A stretch of 56,972 bases of DNA from Bacilli bacterium (GCA_017411715.1 JAFQPO010000003.1:1-56972), one strand, 5' to 3'. Positions 27,091-36,636 are shown, numbered from the stretch's first letter. The notes: generated by a model not told the origin, from the sequence alone. Program-made: numbers and translations.

Positions 27091-27117
27091 AGATTAGGAA
27101 TTTCCTAATCTTTTTTT
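27091..27117 (+). terminator. Terminator of the walJ-uvrB unit
   Basis: Perfect 9-bp stem AGATTAGGA/TCCTAATCT with a 3-base loop, beginning immediately after the uvrB stop and followed by six more T. Confidence 0.9.
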
Positions 27118-27119
27118 AC

Positions 27120-27148
27120 TTGATAAATATCAAGAAATATGATATACT
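27120..27148 (+). promoter_or_regulatory. mnmA-recD2 promoter
   Basis: TTGATA, 17-base spacer, TATACT preceded by TGA (TATGATATACT), 29 bases before the mnmA start. Confidence 0.82.
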
Positions 27149-27177
27149 CTTATTAGTTTAAAAAAGGAGGGATACTT

Positions 27178-28299
27178 ATGGCAAAACGTGTTGTTATTGG
27201 ATTATCAGGCGGAGTAGACTCGAGTGTCGCAATCATCAAATTATTAGAAGAAGGCTATGACGTAGAAGCTGTTTTTATGCGCAACTGGGACTCTGCTACT
27301 AATAACGATTTATTAGGCAATCCCACTTTAAATGATGACGTTTGTCCTCAAGAAGTTGACTATCAAGACGCAATCAAAGTAGCAGAAAAACTTGGCGTTA
27401 AGCTTCATCGTATTGACTTTATTGAAGAATATTGGAACCGAGTTTTTAGTTATTTTATTGATGAATATAAAAAAGCTAGAACCCCTAATCCTGATATTAT
27501 GTGCAATAAAGAAATCAAATTTAAGGCATTCCTAGATTACGCAAAAACCCTAAATGCGGATTACATCGCAATGGGACACTATGCAAGAGTAATTCATGAT
27601 GGTGACAAGCACTATCTTTTAAGAGGCCTTGATGCTAATAAAGACCAAAGTTATTTCTTATGTCAGCTTTCACAAGAACAATTATCTAAAGCATTATTTC
27701 CTATTGGAGAAATGCAAAAGACTGATGTTAGACGTCTTGCGGAAGAATATGATTTAGTAACTGCTAAGAAAAAAGATTCAACTGGTGTTTGTTTTATCGG
27801 CGAACGTAATTTCAAAGAATTCTTAAAAAATTATCTGCCTGCTAAAAAAGGAAACATGGTTGATACTAATGGGAACATTGTAGGTACTCACGATGGTGTA
27901 ATGTACTATACAATCGGTCAACGCAAAGGCTTAGGTATCGGTGGCGAAGGTGATGCTTGGTTTGTTATCGGTAAAGACATCACTACTAATACTTTATACG
28001 TTGGTCAAGGCGTATCACAAGAATTACTTTATGCCAATCGTGCTATCTTAACTGATGTAAACTTTATAAATGGTCCACTTGATGAAAACAAAATTTACAC
28101 TGCGAAATTCAGATATCGCGGAACTGATATTGAAGTAAAAGTTAAATATTTAGAAAATGATTTAGTTGAAGTAACATCACTTACTCCAGTTAAAGCTGTA
28201 ACACCAGGTCAATCTTGTGTTTTCTATGATGGTGAATACTGCCTTGGCGGAGGAATAATTGATAAAGTATACTTCAATGATGAATTAAGAAAGTATTAG
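27178..28299 (+). CDS. mnmA: tRNA-specific 2-thiouridylase MnmA
   Basis: 373 residues. It puts the 2-thio group on U34 of the tRNAs for Lys, Glu and Gln. The PP-loop SGGVDSS is at residues 10-16; the two catalytic cysteines lie in [12 protein letters not shown] (about residue 107) and TGVCFIGE (about residue 203). The C-terminal beta-barrel ([18 protein letters not shown]) is intact. A strong AAAGGAGGGATACTT site precedes the ATG. It is followed after 4 bases by recD2, an arrangement also known from Bacilli, where mnmA (trmU) and yrrC are close neighbours. Confidence 0.96.
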   Translation: MAKRVVIGLSGGVDSSVAIIKLLEEGYDVEAVFMRNWDSATNNDLLGNPTLNDDVCPQEVDYQDAIKVAEKLGVKLHRIDFIEEYWNRVFSYFIDEYKKARTPNPDIMCNKEIKFKAFLDYAKTLNADYIAMGHYARVIHDGDKHYLLRGLDANKDQSYFLCQLSQEQLSKALFPIGEMQKTDVRRLAEEYDLVTAKKKDSTGVCFIGERNFKEFLKNYLPAKKGNMVDTNGNIVGTHDGVMYYTIGQRKGLGIGGEGDAWFVIGKDITTNTLYVGQGVSQELLYANRAILTDVNFINGPLDENKIYTAKFRYRGTDIEVKVKYLENDLVEVTSLTPVKAVTPGQSCVFYDGEYCLGGGIIDKVYFNDELRKY

Positions 28300-28303
28300 T
28301 CCT

Positions 28304-30646
28304 ATGGAAGTAAGAGGAACTATTACTAGAGTCACATACTACAATACTACTAATGGTTACTCTGTTTTAATGATTAAACTAGATGAGGAAGATTACAAAA
28401 TCAAAAGAACCAAAAGTCATTTTATAGGCAACCAATTAGTGGTCGTTGGTAGTTTAGACAGAAAGCCAATTGAAAATGAAGAATACATCTTCTTCGGTGA
28501 ATTTGTAAAAGATATCAACTATGGTTTACAATTTAAATTTGATAGTTTTTCAAGATGTGAATTATATACTGAAGAAAGTGTTATCAATTATTTATCAAGT
28601 CCAATTTTTCCAAACATCGGAATTAAAACAGCCAAAACTATTGTTAACAAACTTGGTGTCGACGCAATAAACATTATTGCTAATAACAAAGATGCGCTAA
28701 ACGGTCTTGGAATATCTGCTAAAAACCAAGATACAATTTTTACCGCAATTCTTGATAATCGTATCAATGAACAAATCATCATGTTCTTTTTAAGTCATGG
28801 AATTAGAATTGATTTATGCCATAAGATTGCGGCGATTTTTGGTCCAAGTGCCATTGAGATTATCAAAGAGGAACCTTATCTTTTAATGAAAAGATTAGAT
28901 CACTTTGGATTTATTAAAAACGATAATTTTGCGCTATCATTAGGTCTAGAACCAAAAAGTCCTAAACGTCTTTCTGCAATTATCAAATACATTCTTAATA
29001 CCACCATTTATAATACTGGTAATAGTTTTGTTTCAAAATCAACTCTTTTAAAAGAAGCAAACAATTACCTAAAAGAACATCAAATGACTAAAGATGAATA
29101 CACAAGTATTCTAGAACAACTAACTATTAAAAAAGAAATTTTCATTAATGCTAGTGGTGAAGTATTTGATTTTGATCTATATCAAAAAGAAAATGATTTA
29201 GCTCATGAAATTGCAGCTAAACTAAAATGCACTCCATGCTTTAGTGATAAATTTACAGATGATAAAATTGATAAAGCATTCCAAAAGATTACTAAATCTT
29301 CTAATATTACTTTAAACGATGAACAGCTTACTGCTGTCAACTCTGCATTTAAAGAACCAATGATTATTATCACTGGGGGACCTGGTACAGGTAAAACTAC
29401 TATTATTAGAAATATCATCAACTTATACATTGAATTATTATCTAACAAAAAGACTAACACTACAGCTGCTACTTCAATTGCTTTACTAGCCCCAACAGGT
29501 CGTGCAGCTAAACGCCTTAGTGAAGTATGTGGCATAAATGCTTCTACTATTCACAAATACTTAGGCTATACCGGTGATGGACATTTTTCTTATGATAAAG
29601 ATAACAAAACAACTGAATCATTAATAATAGTCGATGAATCTTCAATGATGGATTTGCCACTTGCCTACCAACTATTTACTTCAATTACCCAAAACTCAAG
29701 GGTTATAATTGTTGGAGACGTTGACCAACTACCCTCTGTTGGCCCAGGACAAATTTTAAAAGATTTAATTGATTCAAAAGAAATCACAACAATCAGACTA
29801 AAGAAAATCCATCGTCAATCAGAAGGGTCAAAAATAATTGAATTCGCTCATGATGCTAATAATGGTATCGTGTCCGATAATATTTTAACTAAATTCAAAG
29901 ACCGCACCTTTATCCCAACAGATTCAGAACACTTAAGTAAGATGATTGTTGAACTAGTTGAAAGATTAGTCAAAAAAGGCAAAGACATTTTAAAAGATAT
30001 TCAAGTCTTAATTCCAATGTATCGTTGTAAAAGTGGAATTAATGAAATTAATGATTTAGTCCAACAAGCTATCAATCCGAAAAAAGATGATGAAGATGAA
30101 CTAGTCGCAGGAGGTATTACATACCGAATTAATGATAAAGTTATCCAACTAGTCAATCGTACTGAAAAAAATATTATGAATGGTGACATTGGATACGTCA
30201 AAGGATTCTCATATTTAGATGGTGAAATTAATAGTATGAGTGTTGCTTTTGATTTTGGTGTGGTTGATTATGCTCTAAATGAAATCGATGACTTAAAACT
30301 TGCCTACGCTATTAGTATTCATAAAGCACAAGGTAGTGAATTTGATACAGTAATTATGCCACTTAGCTATAGTTACTATGTACTATTTAAAAGAAAACTA
30401 ATTTATACAGCTATTACAAGAAGTAAAAATCATTTAATCCTTCTTGGTGATATAAATGTTTTCAAAAATGGTATCTCACAAATCGAAGCTAATCGTAGCA
30501 CAATTTTATTATCAAGAATAAAAGAAAATCTAGATACTAAAGGAACAATCATTGATGATGATTCATCAGCATTTTCAACGCTTGGAGAATATGAATTAAA
30601 TGATCTAAGCCCATATGATTTCTTAGACGAGAAGGAAAATAATTAA
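28304..30646 (+). CDS. recD2: ATP-dependent helicase RecD2 (YrrC)
   Basis: 780 residues, the RecD2 length. A 5'-3' SF1B helicase linked to replication fork restart and mismatch repair in bacteria that lack RecBC. The N-terminal OB-like domain (EVRGTITRVTYYN) and helix-hairpin-helix region (PNIGIKTAKTIVNKLG) precede the helicase with Walker A GGPGTGKTT at about 359-367, the VDESSM box, GDVDQLPSVGPG and the C-terminal AISIHKAQGSEFD and YTAITRSK motifs. It is tightly spaced after mnmA and ends in its own terminator; the stop codon lies in the terminator loop. Confidence 0.95.
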   Translation: MEVRGTITRVTYYNTTNGYSVLMIKLDEEDYKIKRTKSHFIGNQLVVVGSLDRKPIENEEYIFFGEFVKDINYGLQFKFDSFSRCELYTEESVINYLSSPIFPNIGIKTAKTIVNKLGVDAINIIANNKDALNGLGISAKNQDTIFTAILDNRINEQIIMFFLSHGIRIDLCHKIAAIFGPSAIEIIKEEPYLLMKRLDHFGFIKNDNFALSLGLEPKSPKRLSAIIKYILNTTIYNTGNSFVSKSTLLKEANNYLKEHQMTKDEYTSILEQLTIKKEIFINASGEVFDFDLYQKENDLAHEIAAKLKCTPCFSDKFTDDKIDKAFQKITKSSNITLNDEQLTAVNSAFKEPMIIITGGPGTGKTTIIRNIINLYIELLSNKKTNTTAATSIALLAPTGRAAKRLSEVCGINASTIHKYLGYTGDGHFSYDKDNKTTESLIIVDESSMMDLPLAYQLFTSITQNSRVIIVGDVDQLPSVGPGQILKDLIDSKEITTIRLKKIHRQSEGSKIIEFAHDANNGIVSDNILTKFKDRTFIPTDSEHLSKMIVELVERLVKKGKDILKDIQVLIPMYRCKSGINEINDLVQQAINPKKDDEDELVAGGITYRINDKVIQLVNRTEKNIMNGDIGYVKGFSYLDGEINSMSVAFDFGVVDYALNEIDDLKLAYAISIHKAQGSEFDTVIMPLSYSYYVLFKRKLIYTAITRSKNHLILLGDINVFKNGISQIEANRSTILLSRIKENLDTKGTIIDDDSSAFSTLGEYELNDLSPYDFLDEKENN

Positions 30647-30667
30647 ATTCGTTATTTTCCTTTTTTT
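30632..30667 (+). terminator. Terminator of mnmA-recD2
   Basis: Perfect 11-bp stem AAGGAAAATAA/TTATTTTCCTT with a 9-base loop (30632-30662), followed by T. The recD2 stop codon is inside the loop. Confidence 0.88.
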
Positions 30668-30705
30668 GTTATTTATAAAAATAATTTTTCTTCTCATACT
30701 AATAT

Positions 30706-30733
30706 TGTAAAAGCAGCGTGCACAGCTTTTACA
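30706..30733 (+). promoter_or_regulatory. Leader hairpin before the small Cys-rich gene
   Basis: TGTAAAAGC and GCTTTTACA form a perfect 9-bp stem around a 10-base loop (AGCGTGCACA), five bases before the GAGGTGA ribosome site. It could be an operator or an RNA element controlling the next gene. No T run follows, so it is not a terminator. Confidence 0.45.
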
Positions 30734-30748
30734 AATTGAGGTGAATAA

Positions 30749-30889
30749 ATGAAAAAACTTTTACCTATTTGCGGAGCAATGTTCGCTTTAGGTGCAGGTA
30801 TGTTTGTTGCCTATAAATGCATGATGGGTAAAACTAACAACTGTATGACTAAAGATTGTATGAAGGATAATTGCTCTTGTGAAGATTAG
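30749..30889 (+). CDS. Small Cys-rich membrane protein
   Basis: 46 residues: MKKLLPICGAMFALGAGMFV, then AYKCMMGKTNNCMTKDCMKD and NCSCED. One N-terminal membrane helix is followed by a short acidic tail with cysteines at 8, 24, 32, 37, 42 and 44, several next to methionines (MTKDCMKDNCSC). GAGGTGA lies 5 bases before the ATG, and the gene is flanked by an upstream hairpin and a downstream folded stretch with an intrinsic terminator. The C/M-rich tail could bind a soft metal such as copper or form disulfides; this is inference. I do not recognise a family. Confidence 0.7.
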   Translation: MKKLLPICGAMFALGAGMFVAYKCMMGKTNNCMTKDCMKDNCSCED

Positions 30890-30959
30890 TTAGAGTTAAT
30901 CTCAGCCGCGATGCAATTCGATAACTAATTAAATCTAAAGTGGTGAGTATACGCTCCAC
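30885..30959 (+). other. Structured 3' region, possible small RNA
   Basis: An 8-bp stem ATTAGTTA (30885-30892) / TAACTAAT (30922-30929) encloses two short hairpins (GAG-CTC and CGA-TCG), and a further hairpin GTGG/CCAC (30940-30959) follows. The first arm includes the stop codon of the small Cys-rich gene. A strong terminator comes 3 bases later. It may be a processed 3'-UTR RNA or a cis element; no known class matches. Confidence 0.4.
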
Positions 30960-30961
30960 AT

Positions 30962-30990
30962 AAAAAGACGGTAATAAACCGTCTTTTTTT
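30962..30990 (+). terminator. Terminator after the small Cys-rich gene
   Basis: An 11-bp stem AAAAAGACGGT/ACCGTCTTTTT with a 5-base loop and two more T. Confidence 0.9.
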
Positions 30991-31001
30991 AATAAAAAAA
31001 T

Positions 31002-31033
31002 CCTCCTTAGGATATAAAATTATCTTAAGGAGG
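31002..31033 (-). terminator. Terminator of the ychF-cca-yhaM operon
   Basis: Thirteen-bp stem with one G-U pair (CCTCCTTAGGATA/TATCTTAAGGAGG) and a 6-base loop. On the minus strand it is followed by ATTTTTTTATT. It lies 44 bases after the NlpC/P60 lipoprotein stop. Confidence 0.85.
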
Positions 31034-31077
31034 TTTAGTTCATTTTATATTGTAAAATAACTTAGGTAAATCTTAAA

Positions 31078-33051
31078 TTATTGTAACTCTAAAACACCAT
31101 TAATTTTACTTGGGCCATAACCATTTAGAGATTGTAAAATACATTCTCCGTTTCCCGCATTCGTATTATGTAATAAATATGCGGTACCATTTTCATCTGT
31201 GCCAATATAAAGCATAACGTGACTACTTGTAAAAATCATCGTACCAGGACAATACTCTTGAATTGCTGTATTATTAATACCAGATAGTTTTTTTCCATAT
31301 CCAGGTATTGCGACTTGATTGCTTGTGTTTCTTGGCATCATAAAACCAAAACATTTATAAATGGCATTCATTGTTGAAGAGCAATCGCGACCAGCCATCG
31401 TTTTATCTCCCCAACTATAGTCAATACCTAAAAGTTTAAATGCTTGTTTAAAGACATTCTCATATGTATATTCTAAATATCCAATAGAATAATCACTACT
31501 CTTAGTAACTTCTAAGTCAATTAATTCAAGTGATCCTTCATTTGTTCTTTTAGGGAATGAAATTTGATAAGTTGTTTCTAACTCAGATAATAATGGGAAA
31601 GCTGCACTCATTCTAGCACATTGATCTTCAATCATTACATAGTTACTAATAACTAATAATCTATTTTCAGGCTTAACAAAGCTAACCATTTCTTCTTGTG
31701 AACAAAGACCTATATTTTTAGCCTCTACCCAACCATTATAGTTTTCTGCTTGTACAAAATACCAATTGCCATCTAAACTAGTATGGTATATTGCAACTCC
31801 TTCTCCTATGATTAAAGCAGTTTCTTGGAAACGGTCCATATCATAATCATTTGAATAATGATTAGTAGGATATGATCTAACCCATGTTTGTGTAGTTACA
31901 ATCCCAAACTTAACATTTACAGTTTCTAAAATGTTATCAAGATTACGATTGGCTAAAATCGTCTCTTTATCACTACTTGATAAAACTGATTTTGAATTTT
32001 CATGATAAACGTTATATTTATTAATATTAGTATATTTATTGATTAATGATTTAACATACATTGAAGTTTGTGTTTTTGAAATCATACAAACATCCATCAC
32101 TTTTGTGCTTGAATAACTACTAGTAATTTTGTCATTATAATCATTAATTTCAGCTCTTGTTAGTAATTCTTTATTAATGTTTGAACTAAACGATACTTGT
32201 TTTAACCAATAATTAACATCAGTCTTCACAAAAGTTGCCTCGTCTTTCTTATATAATGCTTTAATTGTCATATTAGATGTTACTCTATCAAATTCTTGAT
32301 CCCAACCTATAAATGAATGATACGCAACATTTGGAATATCTGGAGCAACAGCTGACATGTTAACTCCTACTTTTTGAGAAGAAATCACTTCACCATACAT
32401 GTCAACAAATTCTACTAAGCACACATTTTCTTCAAAGATTGGTTTAATATCTAAATTAGTAGTTACATTAGAAAATTCTTGATCCCATTCAAGGAAAAGA
32501 CAACCATCTTTTGTTGGATCAGCAGGTTTACTTGCGGATTCACCATGTTTTACTATTTGTTCTTCTAATATATTACCATCTGCATCATAGAATGTAACAG
32601 TGTACTCTTTTTGTTTATAAAGAGCTTTAACATTTAGATTTTTACAAATATTTTCAAGTTCTTGATTCCAACCTAAAAAATCATATCCTACAACTATTGG
32701 AGCAGTAGGAGCAACTACTTGTGAATCATACTCTACTTCTTTAGTTTCTAGTAATTGATTATTTATATCATAGAATTTTACTGTATAAACCTTTTTTTGA
32801 TAAATAGCAGAAATGATAGTATCTTTTGTGATAGTAGTAACTGTTTGGTCCCAACCAACAAAAGTATGCCCTGTTTCTGATGGAACAACTGGATATGATA
32901 CAACTTGATTAGCTTCTACTTCAATAGTACTAATAATAGTATCATTTAATCCTTTAAAAGTTACTTGATATTTATTAGGATTTGTTTGAGGTGTACATCC
33001 TATTAAAAACAAACCAAATAAGACACTAACAATTGTTATAATTTTTTTCAT
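31078..33051 (-). CDS. NlpC/P60 lipoprotein with four Flg_new (InlB B-type) repeats
   Basis: 657 residues. The signal peptide ends in LIGC with the lipid cysteine at 19. Four repeats of about 58-60 residues follow (28-85, 89-146, 150-207, 211-268), each with a YxVxFxD start, a GxxFxGWDQ-type motif and a final ALY. These are Flg_new/Listeria-Bacteroides repeats. A mixed middle region includes an SH3-like segment (VAIYHTSLDGNWYFVQAENY, NGWVEA). The C-terminal NlpC/P60 domain has its catalytic cysteine at about 556 (AGRDCSSTMNA), a histidine in SSHVMLYIG and a third polar residue in LLHNTNAG. It probably cuts peptidoglycan stem peptides outside the cell. It is the last gene of a five-gene operon. 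Confidence 0.82.
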   Translation of the reverse strand: MKKIITIVSVLFGLFLIGCTPQTNPNKYQVTFKGLNDTIISTIEVEANQVVSYPVVPSETGHTFVGWDQTVTTITKDTIISAIYQKKVYTVKFYDINNQLLETKEVEYDSQVVAPTAPIVVGYDFLGWNQELENICKNLNVKALYKQKEYTVTFYDADGNILEEQIVKHGESASKPADPTKDGCLFLEWDQEFSNVTTNLDIKPIFEENVCLVEFVDMYGEVISSQKVGVNMSAVAPDIPNVAYHSFIGWDQEFDRVTSNMTIKALYKKDEATFVKTDVNYWLKQVSFSSNINKELLTRAEINDYNDKITSSYSSTKVMDVCMISKTQTSMYVKSLINKYTNINKYNVYHENSKSVLSSSDKETILANRNLDNILETVNVKFGIVTTQTWVRSYPTNHYSNDYDMDRFQETALIIGEGVAIYHTSLDGNWYFVQAENYNGWVEAKNIGLCSQEEMVSFVKPENRLLVISNYVMIEDQCARMSAAFPLLSELETTYQISFPKRTNEGSLELIDLEVTKSSDYSIGYLEYTYENVFKQAFKLLGIDYSWGDKTMAGRDCSSTMNAIYKCFGFMMPRNTSNQVAIPGYGKKLSGINNTAIQEYCPGTMIFTSSHVMLYIGTDENGTAYLLHNTNAGNGECILQSLNGYGPSKINGVLELQ

Positions 33052-33059
33052 GTTTCACC

Positions 33060-34007
33060 TTAATCAATATTAGGTACGTATAATACTTTTTTAGATAAAG
33101 TAGGAATCGGATTAGTTGTTGTACCTTTTTCTGTTTTTCCAAGTTCATCATTGATAGCTGCCATCTTTGAATCACTTAAGTCAATTAAGTATAAAGCAAC
33201 TGCACACGCAATAGCAGGTTCTTTAGGACTACCATATTCTAGTTCCCCATGATGAGCAGCAATCATATGTTGGAGTGCTAAATATTCTTCAGTATCTGTA
33301 ACATTTAATTTTTGACCTGCTTGTTCTAAATAGGTAAGACCAATTACTAAATGACCTAAAAGATTTCCTTTAAGTGAATATGTTGGGCTTTTAGCTTCAG
33401 TGAATTCTTCAATCTTACCGATATCATGAATCAATATTCCCGCATACAATAAATTCTTATTCAAATTCGGATAATTTATTAAAAATGCATCCGCAAGTTT
33501 TAGCATTGAATAAGTGTGATATGCAAGACCAGATAAATAATTATGATGCATTGTCATCGCAGCAGGATATGTGAAAAATCTTTCGGCGTGTTCACCAATT
33601 AATACTTTAACAAGTGATGATAAAACTTTATTATCAATCTTACTAATATATTCTTTAATACCAGCTTTTAAAACAGTTTCTTCAACAGGCGCATAACGAT
33701 AAAATTCTTTAACGTTAACAACACTTTCATCAATATCTTCAACTTTAGTAACAATATATTGATTTTTACTATTATATTCATTTACTTTCGCAGTGAATGT
33801 ATAAACCTTACCAGATTCAATCATTCCTGCTTTTAATTCTTGAACAATATTGACATTCCAAATTCTAGAATCAGCACTAGTTTCTCCATCAAATAAAGTT
33901 AACCCATAATAAGGAGTTTGATTAACTGTTTGTTTTTGTTTACAATCAATTACTAAAGCGTTAAATACAACATTATTGTCGCCTACTTGCATTTCTTTAA
34001 ATTTCAT
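33060..34007 (-). CDS. yhaM: 3'-5' exoribonuclease YhaM (OB fold plus HD domain)
   Basis: 315 residues. The N-terminal OB-like nucleic-acid domain (residues 1-90, MQVGDNNVVFNALVIDCKQK) is followed by an HD phosphohydrolase domain with HHNYLSGLAYHTYSML, LIHDIGKIEEF and HHGELEYGSP. This is the layout of YhaM/Cbf1, a Mn-dependent 3'-5' exonuclease acting on RNA and DNA. It starts 2 bases after cca ends, after an AAGGAGG site. Operon position next to cca and ychF fits an RNA-processing and housekeeping unit. Confidence 0.88.
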   Translation of the reverse strand: MKFKEMQVGDNNVVFNALVIDCKQKQTVNQTPYYGLTLFDGETSADSRIWNVNIVQELKAGMIESGKVYTFTAKVNEYNSKNQYIVTKVEDIDESVVNVKEFYRYAPVEETVLKAGIKEYISKIDNKVLSSLVKVLIGEHAERFFTYPAAMTMHHNYLSGLAYHTYSMLKLADAFLINYPNLNKNLLYAGILIHDIGKIEEFTEAKSPTYSLKGNLLGHLVIGLTYLEQAGQKLNVTDTEEYLALQHMIAAHHGELEYGSPKEPAIACAVALYLIDLSDSKMAAINDELGKTEKGTTTNPIPTLSKKVLYVPNID

Positions 34008-34009
34008 TA

Positions 34010-35500
34010 TTATTCCTCCTTAAATAGTTTTTTAAACTCAGGGTTAGTATCAAGTAATTGTTTTTTTATTGTTTCAGCCATTTCTTTTAAGGCCTTTGTT
34101 TTTTCTTCATCACTGATAGTACTTTCATTAATCATTTCTTCTTTTTGAGACATGATGTGATCAAATAATTCAGTGTATTCTTCATTTAACGATAATAAAT
34201 CTTCTTTAGAAGTAGATTCAAACGGGACAAAATTTGGTTCATCAATTACTTGTTTTGGTTTTTCTTCTAGTGTTTCTTGTTTTAAGACTTCACTTAAGTC
34301 GTAATTAGCAAAAGTTTGATTTTGTAAACGGTAATTATTTAATAAGATTTTTGCTTCTCTTTTTAAGATTGTATAATCATTAGCAATTTCACGCATAATT
34401 ACACGTTCACAAAGATTATTCATGATTTCACCAACAAAAGCTCCACTAGCCCCACCAGCTAAATTAACAACATCATATCCTTTAAATACCATATCATTAA
34501 TTGTTCTAATTGGCATTGTTCGATCATATTCTTCAATCAGTTTTTGATTTGCTTTATATTTTGGAATAGTATAACTATTTAATTTATCTGCTGTTTTTAA
34601 TACACCAACATCATTATTAAAAACAGTTAATCTTGTAATTGGTTCATGTTCTAATAAATACGCTACTTCAGTAACTTTTTTAAAGAAGTTATGCATATCT
34701 TTATCAAAAGTTGTATCATTAGGTACTTTTTTACCAAGTTTGTAACATAAAGCAAATTTTTCAACAATCGTTAATTTTTTATACTTTCTAACAATAATTT
34801 CTAATCCATCAGTATAATCAGCAAGTCCTGTGTGTGAATTAAGCTTAATCATTTGTTTAATAGCTCTTTTACCAAATGGTGCATTGAAGATTTTTTGTAA
34901 ACTAAGTTGTACTTTTTGATCAGCAATTAAAGATAAAACATGAGTCATTTTCTTAATGGCTTTTTTTGTTCCTCTTGTAAAGCGAAAACCAAAACGAGCT
35001 ATTAACTCATATGCTCTAAGTACTCTTAATGGATCTTCTTCAATACGTTTTTTAGGTTTACCAATAAAACGTATTTTCTTCATTTTTAAGTCTTTTTGTC
35101 CATTTGTTAAATCAACAACATCTAAGTTTTCTGTCATCGCTAAAGCATTGATTGTGAAATCACGTCTTTTTACATCTTCTCTTAGATTCATTGAAAAATG
35201 AACTTGTGATGGTTTACGCGTTCTATTTAAATAAGTTTCTTCTCTGAAAGTATTAATTTCATAAACAAACTCACCCTCACGTAAGACACAACAACCATTA
35301 GATGCAAAACGCATATCAAGATTAGGAAATTCTAATAATAATTGTTCTGGTGTTGCGCTTGTCGCAATGTCTATATCACTAAATTCTACACCCATTAAAT
35401 AATCTCTAACTACTCCACCAACAAAATAAGCTTCATATGTTAAATCATTTAATCTTTTAACAATTTCTTGTCCTCTTGCAAAATAAGCTTTTTTATCCAT
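34010..35500 (-). CDS. cca: CCA tRNA nucleotidyltransferase / poly(A) polymerase family
   Basis: 496 residues. The class II nucleotidyltransferase head has FVGGVVRDYLMG (27-38) and the metal-binding DID at 42-44, followed by the RRDFTINALAM and EDPLRVLRAYEL motifs. It adds or repairs the tRNA 3' CCA; since all five tRNAs in this window encode CCA, repair is the likely main job here. The C-terminal 110 residues are acidic and helical (LKQETLEEKPKQ... ending in EFKKLFKEE) and longer than in the Bacillus enzyme. It has an AAAGGAGTATGC ribosome site and sits between ychF and yhaM. Confidence 0.9.
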   Translation of the reverse strand: MDKKAYFARGQEIVKRLNDLTYEAYFVGGVVRDYLMGVEFSDIDIATSATPEQLLLEFPNLDMRFASNGCCVLREGEFVYEINTFREETYLNRTRKPSQVHFSMNLREDVKRRDFTINALAMTENLDVVDLTNGQKDLKMKKIRFIGKPKKRIEEDPLRVLRAYELIARFGFRFTRGTKKAIKKMTHVLSLIADQKVQLSLQKIFNAPFGKRAIKQMIKLNSHTGLADYTDGLEIIVRKYKKLTIVEKFALCYKLGKKVPNDTTFDKDMHNFFKKVTEVAYLLEHEPITRLTVFNNDVGVLKTADKLNSYTIPKYKANQKLIEEYDRTMPIRTINDMVFKGYDVVNLAGGASGAFVGEIMNNLCERVIMREIANDYTILKREAKILLNNYRLQNQTFANYDLSEVLKQETLEEKPKQVIDEPNFVPFESTSKEDLLSLNEEYTELFDHIMSQKEEMINESTISDEEKTKALKEMAETIKKQLLDTNPEFKKLFKEE

Positions 35501-35528
35501 TTTGCATACTCCTTTTTTAAATTAATTT

Positions 35529-36626
35529 TTATACATTAAATTTAAATAGCATAATATCGCCGTCTTGAACAACATATTCTTTTCCTTCTTGACGAACCTT
35601 TCCTGCTTCTTTTACTTTTAATTGTGTTCCATATAACATTAAATCATCATAACTCATTGTTTCTGCTTTAATGAAGCCTTTTTCAAAATCTGTATGAATG
35701 ATTCCTGCTACTTGTGGAGCTTTCATTCCTTTTCTAAAAGTCCATGCACGACATTCTTTTTCACCAGCTGTAAAGAATGTAGCTAGTCCTAATAGATCAT
35801 ATGCACGACGGACTAATTCATTCAATCCTGATTCAGTAAGTCCTATCATTTCTAAATACATTTTACTTTCTTCTTCAGGTAATTCACTTAATTCTTCTTC
35901 AATTTTAGCACTTATCATAACCACTTCGCTGCCTTCAGCTTTGGCATATTCTTTAACTAATTCAACGTATTTATTACCTGTTGCGACATCATCTTCTGAA
36001 ACATTCGCAACATATAACATTGGCTTCATAGTTAAGAAACTATAGTTTTTAACAAATTCTTTTTCTTCTTCACTAAGACCAGCACTTCTTGCGGGTTTAC
36101 CATCTTTTAAAACTTCAAGAATTTTAGTTAAAATTTTATATTCTGTCATTGCGTCGCTAGTTGGTTCACATTGGGCTTTTTTCTCAATCTTAGGGATTCT
36201 TTTTTCAACAACTTCCATGTCCGCAAGAACTAACTCTAAGTTAATTGTTTCGATATCACTAATTGGATCAACGTGACCTTCAACATGAATAATGTTTTGG
36301 TCATCAAAACAACGAACAACATGGCAAATTGCGTCAACATCACGAATATGTGATAAAAACTGATTACCAAGTCCTTCACCTTGGCTTGCTCCTTTTACAA
36401 GCCCCGCAATATCTGTAAATGAAAATGATGTAGGAACGATACTACGAGGATTGACAATTTTAACAATATTATCTAATCTCTCATCTTTAACTTCAACAAT
36501 TCCCACGTTTGGTTCAATTGTCGCGAAAGGATAATTCGCACAATATGCTTTTGCTTTTGTAATCGCATTAAATAATGTACTTTTCCCTACATTAGGAAGA
36601 CCTACAATACCTGCTGTTAAACTCAT
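35529..36626 (-). CDS. ychF: Redox-regulated ATPase YchF (Obg family)
   Basis: 365 residues, the normal length. P-loop GLPNVGKST near residue 8, the switch motif DIAGLVKGASQGEGLGNQF, and the altered G4 motif (NVSED, in place of NKxD) that makes YchF prefer ATP over GTP. A coiled-coil arm and a C-terminal TGS domain (ARAWTFRKG-type: CRAWTFRKGMKAPQVA) complete the fold. It binds ribosomes and responds to oxidative stress. An AAGGAGTAAATT site precedes the ATG; it lies 10 bases after the zinc-ribbon membrane gene. Confidence 0.96.
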   Translation of the reverse strand: MSLTAGIVGLPNVGKSTLFNAITKAKAYCANYPFATIEPNVGIVEVKDERLDNIVKIVNPRSIVPTSFSFTDIAGLVKGASQGEGLGNQFLSHIRDVDAICHVVRCFDDQNIIHVEGHVDPISDIETINLELVLADMEVVEKRIPKIEKKAQCEPTSDAMTEYKILTKILEVLKDGKPARSAGLSEEEKEFVKNYSFLTMKPMLYVANVSEDDVATGNKYVELVKEYAKAEGSEVVMISAKIEEELSELPEEESKMYLEMIGLTESGLNELVRRAYDLLGLATFFTAGEKECRAWTFRKGMKAPQVAGIIHTDFEKGFIKAETMSYDDLMLYGTQLKVKEAGKVRQEGKEYVVQDGDIMLFKFNV

Positions 36627-36636
36627 AATTTACTCC

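Noticed and set aside
29203..29535. 110-residue minus-strand frame inside recD2
   Set aside because: It lies antisense to the helicase core, which has clear conserved motifs, and it has no ribosome site.
30890..30960. Known riboswitch or tmRNA piece after the small Cys-rich gene
   Set aside because: No known riboswitch core or tmRNA acceptor could be matched; it is kept only as an unnamed structured stretch.
35698..36045. 115-residue plus-strand frame inside ychF
   Set aside because: It is antisense to a highly conserved GTPase-family gene and has no ribosome site.
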